Shown here one piece after another: positions 10,001 through 22,000 of a DNA stretch of 64,000 bases. Origin of the DNA: Arenicola marina (Eukaryota > Annelida > Polychaeta > Arenicolidae). Position 1 is the stretch's first letter. Each line of letters opens with the position of its first letter. Under the pieces are notes generated by a model, which saw nothing but the letters and a program-made list of their open reading frames with translations, made no database searches and was not told the origin of the DNA. The translations under genes were made by a program, and so were the position numbers. Location: the NCBI GenBank assembly GCA_964019135.1, contig OZ025255.1, forward strand, positions 7,998,001-8,062,000, in the 5' to 3' direction.

Positions 10001-13000
10001 CCGTGATTGACAGTGTCAACCGGACGGAGGGTCCCCCAATGGTGAGTCTTGCTAGGGCGCCGTGATTGACAGTGTCAACCGGACGGAGGGTCCCCCAATG
10101 GTGAGTCCTGCTAGGGCGCCGTGATTGACAGTGTCAAGAGGAAGGAGGGTCCCCCAATGGTGAGTCCGGCTAGGGCGCCGTGATTGACAGTGCCAAGAGG
10201 AAGGAGGGTCCCCCAATGGTGAGTCCTGCTAGGGCGCCGTGATTGACAGTGTCAACCGGACGGAGGGTCCCCCAATGGTGAGTCCTGCTAGGGCGCCGTG
10301 ATTGACAGTGTCAACAGGACGGAGGGTCCCCCAATGGTGAGTCCTGCTAGGGCGCCGTGATTGACAGTGTCAACAGGACGGAGGGTCCCCCAATGGTGAG
10401 TCCTGCTAGGGCGCCGTGATTGACAGTGTCAAGAGGACGGAGGGTCCCCCAATGGTGAGTCCTGCTAGGGCGCCGTGATTGACAGTGTCAACAGAAAGGA
10501 GGGTCCCCCAATGGTGAGTCCTGCTAGGGCGCCGTGATTGACAGTGTCAACAGAAAGGAGGGTCCCCCAATGGTGAGTCCTGCTAGGGCGCCGTGATTGA
10601 CAGTGCCAAGAGGAAGGAGGGTCCCCCAATGGTGAGTCCTGCTAGGGCGCCGTGATTGACAGTGTCAACCGGACGGAGGGTCCCCCAATGGTGAGTCCTG
10701 CTAGGGCGCCGTGATTGACAGTGTCAACCGGACGGAGGGTCCCCCAATGGTGAGTCCTGCTAGGGCGCCGTGATTGACAGTGCCAAGAGGAAGGAGGGTC
10801 CCCCAATGGTGAGTCCTGCTAGGGCGCCGTGATTGACAGTGTCAAGAGGAAGGAGGGTCCCCCAATGGTGAGTCCGGCTAGGGCGCCGTGATTGACAGTG
10901 CCAAGAGGAAGGAGGGTCCCCCAATGGTGAGTCCTGCTAGGGCGCCGTGATTGACAGTGTCAAGAGGACGGAGGGTCCCCCAATGGTGAGTCCTGCTAGG
11001 GCGCCGTGATTGACAGTGTCAAGAGGACGGAGGGTCCCCCAATGGTGAGTCCTGCTAGGGCGCCGTGATTGACAGTGCCAAGAGGAAGGAGGGTCCCCCA
11101 ATGGTGAGTCCTGCTAGGGCGCCGTGATTGACAGTGTCAACAGGAAGGAGGGTCCCCCAATGGTGAGTCCTGCTAGGGCGCCGTGATTGACAGTGTCAAC
11201 CGGACGGAGGGTCCCCCAATGGTGAGTCCTGCTAGGGCGCCGTGATTGACAGTGTCAACCGGACGGAGGGTCCCCCAATGGTGAGTCCTGCTAGGGCGCC
11301 GTGATTGACAGTGTCAACCGGACGGAGGGTCCCCCAATGGTGAGTCCTGCTAGGGCGCCGTGATTGACAGTGCCAAGAGGAAGGAGGGTCCCCCAATGGT
11401 GAGTCCTGCTAGGGCGCCGTGATTGACAGTGCCAAGAGGAGGGAGGGTCCCCCAATGGTGAGTCCTGCTAGGGCGCCGTGATTGACAGTGTCAACAGGAC
11501 GGAGGGTCCCCCAATGGTGAGTCCTGCTAGGGCGCCGTGATTGACAGTGTCAACAGGAAGGAGGGTCCCCCAATGGTGAGTCCTGCTAGGGCGCCGTGAT
11601 TGACAGTGCCAAGAGGAAGGAGGGTCCCCCAATGGTGAGTCCTGCTAGGGCGCCGTGATTGACAGTGTCAACAGGAAGGAGGGTCCCCCAATGGTGAGTC
11701 CTGCTAGGGCGCCGTGATTGACAGTGTCAAGAGGAAGGAGGGTCCCCCAATGGTGAGTCTTGCTAGGGCGCCGTGATTGACAGTGTCAACCGGACGAAGG
11801 GTCCCCCAATGGTGAGTCTTGCTAGGGCGCCGTGATTGACAGTGTCAACAGGAAGGAGGGTCCCCCAATGGTGAGTCCTGCTAGGGCGCCGTGATTGACA
11901 GTGTCAACCGGACGGAGGGTCCCCCAATGGTGAGTCCTGCTAGGGCGCCGTGATTGACAGTGTCAAGAGGAAGGAGGGTCCCCCAATGGTGAGTCCGGCT
12001 AGGGCGCCGTGATTGACAGTGCCAAGAGGAAGGAGGGTCCCCCAATGGTGAGTCCTGCTAGGGCGCCGTGATTGACAGTGTCAAGAGGACGGAGGGTCCC
12101 CCAATGGTGAGTCCTGCTAGGGCGCCGTGATTGACAGTGTCAAGAGGACGGAGGGTCCCCCAATGGTGAGTCCTGCTAGGGCGCCGTGATTGACAGTGCC
12201 AAGAGGAAGGAGGGTCCCCCAATGGTGAGTCCTGCTAGGGCGCCGTGATTGACAGTGTCAACAGGAAGGAGGGTCCCCCAATGGTGAGTCCTGCTAGGGC
12301 GCCGTGATTGACAGTGTCAACAGGAAGGAGGGTCCCCCAATGGTGAGTCCTGCTAGGGCGTCGTGATTGACAGTGTCAACAGGACGAAGGGTCCCCCAAT
12401 GGTGAGTCTTGCTAGGGCGCCGTGATTGACAGTGTCAACAGGAAGGAGGGTCCCCCAATGATGAGTCCTGCTAGGGCGCCGTGATTGACAGTGTCAACAG
12501 GACGGAGGGTCCCCCAATGGTGAGTCCTGCTAGGGCGCCGTGATTGACAGTGTCAAGAGGAAGGAGGGTCCCCCAATGGTGAGTCCTGCTAGGGCGCCGT
12601 GATTGACAGTGCCAAGAGGAAGGAGGGTCCCCCAATGGTGAGTCCTGCTAGGGCGTCGTGATTGACAGTGTCAACAGGACGGAGGGTCCCCCAATGGTGA
12701 GTCCTGCTAGGGCGCCGTGATTGACAGTGTCAACAGGACGAAGGGTCCCCCAATGGTGAGTCTTGCTAGGGCGCCGTGATTGACAGTGTCAACAGGAAGG
12801 AGGGTCCCCCAATGATGAGTCCTGCTAGGGCGCCGTGATTGACAGTGTCAACAGGACGGAGGGTCCCCCAATGGTGAGTCTTGCTAGGGCGCCGTGATTG
12901 ACAGTGTCAACAGGACGAAGGGTCCCCCAATGGTGAGTCTTGCTAGGGCGCCGTGATTGACAGTGTCAACAGGAAGGAGGGTCCCCCAATGGTGAGTCCT

Positions 13001-16000
13001 GCTAGGGCGCCGTGATTGACAGTGTCAACAGGACGGAGGGTCCCCCAATGGTGAGTCCTGCTAGGGCGCCGTGATTGACAGTGTCAACAGGACGGAGGGT
13101 CCCCCAATGGTGAGTCCTGCTAGGGCGCCGTGATTGACAGTGTCAACAGGACGGAGGGTCCCCCAATGGTGAGTCTTGCTAGGGCGCCGTGATTGAGGCT
13201 GTGTATTGGCTATATATATATATATAATATATGTATTATGGTTGTGCATTGCAGAAGGTGGGCTTTAAGCGGAAGGACCAGGCCCTGTCGTTCGTGGCAC
13301 TGCTGGACTCGTACTACCGTCTGACGGAGGACCACCACCACCACCTCTGTGTCAGCGTCCACTCCCCGCTCCTCACCCGCCTCAGGCGAATCTGCTCGCA
13401 CGGACCGGCAGGGTACGTACAGTGACGCCCCCCCCCCTCGCACGGACCGGCAGGGTACGTACAGAGTGACCCCCCGCGCAACCCCCCGCCCCCTTCTCCC
13501 AGACCGTACAGTGACCCCCTACCAAACCTCCAAACCCGCTCACGGACTGTACAGTGAAACCCGCCGGCACGCACCGGCAGGGTACGTACAGTGACGCCCC
13601 CCCCCTCGCACGGACCGGCAGGGTACGTACAGAGTGACCCCCCGCGCAACCCCCCGCCCCCTTCTCCCAGACCGTACAGTGACCCCCTACCAAACCTCCA
13701 AACCCGCTCACGGACTGTACAGTGAAACCCGCCGGCACGCACCGGCAGGGTACGTACAGTGACGCCCCCCCCCTCGCACGGACCGGCAGGGTACGTACAG
13801 AGTGACCCCCCGCGCAACCCCCCGCCCCCTTCTCCCAGACCGTACAGTGACCCCCTACCAAACCTCCAAACCCGCTCACGGACCGTACAGTGAAACCCGC
13901 CGGCACGCACCGGCAGGGTACGTACAGAGTGATCCGCCACCCAAGCCCCCGCCCCCGCTCTCGGACCTTGCAGTAACCCGCCCCGTCCGGCTAGTATCCC
14001 TGTATGTCTCCCCTACCGATGGCCGGTCCGGCTGTTATCCCTATATGTCTCCCCTACCGATGGCCCGTCCGGCTATTCCCTGTGTCTCCTATGTTCTGTC
14101 CGTCCGCCAAGTTTAAGCTGAGTACAGTCTATGAAGCGTTCTTGACCGTTGTAGGTTGGCGTGGTGCAGACAAAGACTGGTGGAGAAGCACAAAGAAAAC
14201 AAAGCCTACAACTACATGTTGAAGCAGCGCAGTGGGGATCTCGGCTCGTGAGTATTGCTTGCAATATTATGGCTGGGCCAACAAAATCATACCAATGATG
14301 ATGCAATCACATCAATAACACGAGGAAAGAAATATATCATGGTTGCTGCCAACAAAGAAATGGGGCCAAGCATATCTCTATAGGTGACGGCGGATTTAAT
14401 GTTTCGGAATTAAATAACTCCAAGATGTGTTCAAGATGGACGCCATTTGTTCACGATGGACGCCATTTGTTCAAGATGGACGCCATTTGTTAAAGGTAGA
14501 CGCCATTTGTTCAAGATGGACGTCATTTGTTAAAAATGGACGCCATTTGTTCAAGATGGACACCATTTGTTCAAGATGGATGCTATTTGTTGCATTTGTC
14601 GTAGAATGGACGGAGGCAGCCGCTGTATTTTTTCTTACTCGTGGACGGGCATTGCACGGAAATTAATTCTGCATGTCTGAAAGCAATCTAATGGCGTATT
14701 GAACCGGACGTTATCAGCTTGAGGCAAGAAATACTGATACGCGGAGCATGAATCTATATGATACGTCAATAAGTATCGAGCGAGAGAGAAACTCAAGTGG
14801 CGACCGGAACGATTTTGTCATGACCAATACTTTATTATTTGAATCGAAATAAGGTGAATTTTTCCGCGTGGCTGAGAGCAGCACTCACTATCAATTAACT
14901 TCTGGACGCCATTTTAGGAGGCAGTACTATGCGCTCTACGAAACTGTCGCAGCTAGCGTTTATAATACATGTTTTACACTTTAATCAATATTGTAATGTG
15001 TTTTATTCCCCGTTATCGATCAATGTTAATGTAGTCGTTGACGAGGCCTAATTATAGGCTCTCGACCGTAAACACTTCGTTGAGCCCTGGGGGACCCAGC
15101 GGTAACACGTGCATCTATCTTGAGATTGAGTGTCACATGATCAGCATTTATTGTCGTCCAGGGCGCCAGTGGCCTGTACCGCGGTCCGCTAGTTGCTTTC
15201 CCCTATTACCGCCCATCACCCATTCCCCCGGGCTGTTGGCTGGCACGATCATTTGGCTGTCACACTGACTCTATATGCAGCCGCCCTGGTAAGCCACACG
15301 ATTGGCGGGTTGTCAGATTGAGGTCTGGATTAATCGGTTCTTGCTCGCTTGGACAGCCTAACCCAGTCGAACAAGTCACACGCATCCAAATCACTCATAA
15401 GTCGCTCGCGAGATGGAGCCACCGATGACCAAATTTTCTCAAGCTTCTGCTTCCCGGCAAACGGCTCATGTTGAACATCGTTGACTGTGATGGCTGTGCT
15501 GGACCTAACATACGCGATACAGGACTTGTAAATACCCACCATCTTGGGAAAAACATTATTGGCACAAATTGTCTTTTAACTTTTCCTTTACGTAGATGAC
15601 AATATCAAATGGACAAATTGTCCACAGAATATGCGATTATGACATCTTGACGCTGGGTAAAGACAAAAATATTACCCAGAATGCATTAAACATGCAGTGG
15701 CGCCTCACAATGGAATAGTTTGAACTTCGATTTGCGCTTGCACGAGACTCCAGAATCTGAAGACGGTCCCCATTATTACAGCTTACCAGGAGGTTTATTT
15801 CGGTATCGAGTGCCGTAGAAACCTCGTGGAACAGTGGTGCCATCTGGGGACAGAAATCGTCACCCAGTACCAAAACGTGCCCTGTACACAGAGGGCAGCA
15901 TTGTGCTACACGGTGTACGAAATCCGGCAGTGATGTGAAACGAAGCCATACTGTCTTGTTGTTTGAACAAGCTAATGCAGAGGTTTTGTCACAACAGTGG

Positions 16001-19000
16001 AGATAGACCTAGCTCTATTGCTAAGCAGGCTGGGCTGCAGATCAGCAGGTCGTGGGTTTGCGCTCTGGCACCTGCACCTGCGGCCAGTTTTCTCCAATCC
16101 CATGTCATTAAGCCGGCTGAGTTTATCGGCTCACTATAGCCTTTTTGTGCACAAAAGTGGCCCACAACATTAAAATTTCGTCCCAACCACATACATACTT
16201 GGAAGAATCCATTTAGATTTGTCCTGTGTAGCTGTCCTATCCTTCACGTGGCCAAATGCGGTCTAGAATACCAATGGCATTTCCCTCGCGAAATGGGGAA
16301 TCCATCTTCCGTTGGACCTCCTTTGATCGCGACCAAAGAGGATCTCACTGTTGCCAGTCACTCTTCATGAATGGACAGCATTGATAGCAGCCGTAGCTAT
16401 GGCGACCGCGTGCCTGTCACTGGCGCCAACCACAGTCTTATTCAGTCCTTTTTTATTCAGACTTTTTGCTTGACATGAATTGAGAAAAGGTGTCTGCTGA
16501 TGCGTAGAACAATAATTCTTCTCTCTGTTTAGCGACTGAAGCGACAAACCTATGCGCCATGTTGAGAATATATACCTGATCATTGCTTCTATGTAGTGTA
16601 ATGCCTCTTATATGTCGTCGGTCTCCATCTTAAAAGATGACTGCCTTCCACCCATGTCATGTTGCTAGCGTAAGGTGGTGTCATTTTTTGAACAATTCGA
16701 CTAACAAATTCCTAATCTGAACACCTATAACCGTCACCGCGCCGTAAGTGCCGGAGCATATAAACAACTTTTATAAACAGTTGACGTATTTTCCACATGA
16801 AGTAACAACTAAATTATTACTTTATGACTTAACTAAAGTTACTCATACAGCAATATTTTTGAACAAACTTTTATAATGTTTTGAATGCAAATGATGTATT
16901 TAGTTTCTTAGTGTATAAGACGTTTATTGTACGTAATATCTTTTTTTTTTGACTGGAAGTGATGTATTTATTTTCTTAGTGTTTAAGAAGACACTTACGC
17001 AATTGTACGCAATAAACGACAGGCCATGTTGTTAAGCCCCCTTATGATAACATTTCGTATGTGGTTAACCTCCACACAGTTAGATAATGTTTCCAAAACA
17101 TTTCTCCAAATGAGTCAGAAAATCATCAACATAAAAAAATGCGGAAAATCATGAAAATCAAGTTTGGGAATATCATAAAAATTAGGATTGAAATGAAAAT
17201 CATAAAACTAAAGATTCGGAAAATAATAAAAATAGAAACGTTTGGAAAGTCTTAAAAATCAAAACATTCTGCAAATTATATGAGCATACTGTCTTCAAAA
17301 TAATGAATGCGTATTAAGAACATAAGATACAGTCATTAACTGGGACTCCGCTCGTGCAGGTTTCTGCTGATCTACCTGGAGGAGGGCGCCACCAGTTCGA
17401 CCTACTTTGAGATCCACCGGCTGCCCTCGGGCGCCTACCAGATAGGCGTCACGGACGAGCCGATCTTTAAGACCATGCAGGAGCTGTTAGCCCACTACCG
17501 GAGCGAGAGTGGCGGCATTCTCCTCAACCAGTGTGTCCGGCCCTTCGCCCCACGTGAGTATGTGTGGGCTGTACCCCTGGCGGAGTGCGGACCCCGTCTG
17601 GCCGTCAACTGTATGACTAGCTGTATGGCTCACAGTTTGGTTGTAACTGTGGCTCTAGTTATGACTTTAAAACTGTGACTCTAGTCAGGGCATTACATGT
17701 GGCTCTAGTGTTGTCACCAACTTAAAGGATCTAGTTATGCCATAAATGCCAGCTTTGGTGAAGTGAATCACTGTGTTACTACAGTTATATGTGTGTCATT
17801 AACTTTTATGATAGTTCTGACATTAATTCCGCATATATTTTTGTCAATAATTTCGGATAATTTTTTGTCAATAATTCCGGATATTTTTTATTCACTAATT
17901 ACGGATATATTTTTGTCACTAATGCCGGATATGTCTTTGTCAATTATTCCGGATATGCTTTTGTCAATTATTCCGGATATATTTTTGGCAATAATTCTGG
18001 ATATAGTTATATATTAAGTGTGTCTGCGTTTGGGGGCCATTCGCTTAAGGTTCTAACTGTTTTGTTTTTTTACTGACTATGATGTTATGTTGCCCCCCAC
18101 CCTCCACCCCCAGTTGACCCCGCCCTCTACCCCTGCCGGAGAGGTGGTCGCCAGGGTGAGGATCGAGCTGAGGAGAGTAGACCGGACGATCCTGCCGGGT
18201 TGGACGTCAAGTTCCTGAAGAACATCACCGTTATAGACCTACTAGGTCAGCCCTCTCCGTCACATACTCCCGTAGTACATGGAAATATGGACTCTTTGCG
18301 CCACCGTAACATCTAACTTAAAGCAGCTTACTTACGTGCGCCATCTTAGATTTGTTTAAATTTTAGAATCAAGACTAAAACTATCTCAAAACTATGATGC
18401 AGATGTTTTATCTCATTAAGTATGTAAAACAACCATTTCAACATAAAACTGCGCGGACTATTTTATCGCGCGTGGACGTCCTAGCGAGTTGCGGTCGACA
18501 TCACACAGGATACCGAACAACGACCATGCGCGCAGTTTCTTCCAATTATTGGAGAAGGCTATGATATTTACAGAACCTGTAGCGGACTCAAAGAATATCA
18601 GAAGAGATCTGTAGGTTTTTATATTGTAACCAATCCGCTACAGCACTACAGTAGAAATTATTGTACATCGACACAAATTCCAAAGCACATGCACAATAGT
18701 TCCAGTATCCTTATCGCTAGAAGTACAGGTTTAAAAGAAAAATCCATGGTTTTAATTTTCCTTATTCTAAGTCAATAATTTACGAGGCATTTGTTTGTAA
18801 AGTTATGTTGAAACACGTTACTCGCTGTGTCCGTTGACAGTTGAATGTATCGCTTACAAATGTAGGAGTGGCGCTTGGCCTGTCGTATTGGTTGCAGGAC
18901 AAGGGAGGATGACGGAGGTACATCTGGCGAAACAGCAGGAACAGGAAGTCGCTGTCAAGCAACTGCGTCTGGACGGCGACTTACAGGTCAGTGACCTTGT

Positions 19001-22000
19001 AACGGATGGCCTAGTCAGAGAACGATTTAATGGATAGCCTCGGCAGAAAACGATTTAATAAATAGCCTAGGCAGAGAACGATTTAATTGATAGACTAGGT
19101 AGAAAGCGATTTATTATATAGCGAAGGCAGAGACGACTTGATAGATAGATAATAAGAACGATTTAATATATAGACTAGGCAGAGAGCGATTTAATATATA
19201 GACTAGGCAGAGAGCGATTTAATAGATAGGCTTGGCCGAGAGCGATTAAATAGATGGACTAGGCAGAGAAAGATTTAATATATAGACTAGGCAGAGAGCG
19301 ATTTAATAGATGGACTAGGCAGAGAACGATTTAATATATAGACTAGGCAGAGAGCGATTTAATATATAGACTAGGCAGAGAGCGATTTAATAGATGGACT
19401 AGGCAGAGAACGATTTAATATATAGACTAGGCAGAGAGCGATTTAATATATAGACTAGGCAGAGAGCGATTTAATAGATGGACTAGGCAGAGAACGATTT
19501 AATAGATAGGCTTGGCAGAGAGCGATTTATTATATAGCGAAGGCAGAGACGACTTGATAGCTAATAAGAACGATTTAATATATAGACTAGGCAGAGAGCG
19601 ATTTAATAGATGGACTAGGCAGAGAACGATTTAATATATAGACTAGGCAGAGAACGATTTAATAGATAGACTTGGGAGAGAGCGATTTAATTGATGGACT
19701 AGGCAGAGCACAATTTAATATTTAGAACGATTTAATAGGTTGCCTAAGCAAAGAACCATTTACTGGATCACCTGGGCAAAAAATTAGTTAATTTATAGGT
19801 TGGACACGTAAAACTTAATAGATGTCCGATTTTAAGATTGATTGGATAGATATCATAGAAAAAAAAGAGTTAATATATAACTTGGGCGTGGCCTGGGTAA
19901 ACAACGACTTAATAGATAGTTGAGGCAAGGAAGATTTTAATGGATATTTTAATTGAAAAGCTAGCTTAGGCAACAGATATAATAGCATAGGCATACCACC
20001 ACTACAACATGTAACATAGGCATATCATCACTGCAACGGATAGCACAGGCACACCCACCACTGCAACAGATCTGCTGGATATGTCAGTTACAATCTACAG
20101 ACCGTGTATTTCATGTTTCACCACAGAATATTTGTGCTCTCATTAACATTATATCCCCGTGACCCCTCGATACAGTGGCCGTGGGAGCCTAGTTCGGCCC
20201 TCGTGTGCACAAACAACGGCAAAAAACCCACAAATAATTGCAATGACTGTGGGCGCCTTTACTGTTACCCCTGATGTTGGTTTCCTTCCAGAGTTTGTGC
20301 ACGGCTGTCCATTGCTGCGCCACGTGGCGCCACCCTTGTATCGCCCGCGTCTTTGGGGTGTGCCTGTCCAACCCCTTCAGGGTGGTGCTGGAGCTGGGCG
20401 ACCTGGGCCCGCTGGACAAGTACCTGAAGGAACAGCGCCATCTACTGGAGCCCTACCTCCCGGGCGTCGCCAGCCAACTGGCCCAAGCCGTCTTCTATCT
20501 GGTCAGAGGCTACTCTACTACTGTCTGGTGCCTTGGTTTGGTTTCAGTAGGCGGTCTGTGGATCACGCATGTGGCTGTTGTTGAATATGTGCTCTGATTG
20601 GCCAGTCCAAGCGGCCGGTGCGGGGTCCGAATCCCGCCCGTGCCAAATGATTATATTTGTGCGGGATAAAGATCTCATGTCTTTCGTCATACGAATATGG
20701 GGTTACAACACTGGTTAAAACATCCTACATAAATCAACCAATTAACCTATGTAGGTCATGACGGGACATTGGGAAGGATCAAGGTAGTGTGAAGCCACGT
20801 CGTTGGGTGTCACTACCCACTACCCTGTGCGAAAACCAAAAAAAAAACCACTCGGATCCTTCTCCTGTACAAGTATAAACGTTTGCGCAAATGGGGTGCG
20901 AACCACGCACCGGCCGCTTGGGCTGGCCTATCAGAGCACACTGAACCCCGCACCGGCCGCTTGGGCTGGCCTATCAGAGCACACTGAACCACACACCGGC
21001 CGCTTGGGCTGGCCTATCAGAGCACACTGAACCACGCACCGGCCGCTTGGGCTGGCCTATCAGAGCACACTGAACAACGCACCGGCCGCTTGGGCTGGCC
21101 TATCAGAGCACACTGAACCACACACCGGCCGCTTGGGCTGGCCTATCAGAGCACACTGAACCACACACCGGCCGCTTGGGCTGGCCTATCAGAGCACACT
21201 GAACCGCGCACCGGCCGCTTGGGCTGGCCTATCAGAGCACACTGAACCGCGCACCAGCCGCTTGGGCTGGCCTATCAGAGCACACTGAACCCCGCACCGG
21301 CCGCTTGGGCTGGCCTATCAGAGCACACTGAACCCGGCACCGGCCGCTTGGGCTGGCCTATCAGAGCACACTGAACCACGCACCGGCCGCTTGGGCTGGC
21401 CTATCAGAGCACACTGAACCACACACCGGCCGCTTGGGCTGGCCTATCAGAGCACACTGAACCCCGCACCGGCCGCTTGGGCTGGCCTATCAGAGCACAC
21501 TGAACCCCGCACCGGCCGCCCGGGCTGGCCTATCAGAGCACACTGAACCACGCACCGGCCGCTTGGGCTGGCCTATCAGAGCACACTGAACCACGCACCG
21601 GCCGCTTGGGCTGGCCTATCAGAGCACACTGAACCCCGCACCGGCCGCTTGGGCTGGCCTAGCAGAGCACACTGAACCCCGCACCGGCCGCTTGGGCTGG
21701 CCTATCAGAGCACACTGAACCCCGCACCGGCCGCCTGGGCTGGCCTATCAGAGCACACTGAACCCCGCACCGGCCGCTTGGGCTGGCCTATCAGAGCACA
21801 CTGAACCCCGCACCGGCCGCTTGGGCTGGCCTATCAGAGCACACTGAACCCCGCACCGGCCGCTTGGGCTGGCCTATCAGAGCACACTGAACCCCGCACC
21901 GGCCGCTTGGGCTGGCCTATCAGAGCACACTGAACCCCGCACCGGCCGCTTGGGCTGGCCTATCAGAGCACACTGAACCACGCACCGGCCGCTTGGGCTG

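Noticed and set aside
18866-18986. Alternative exon 8 start at the AG before GAGTGGCGC
   Set aside because: It leaves exon 7 and exon 8 out of phase; the acceptor at 18840 restores phase.
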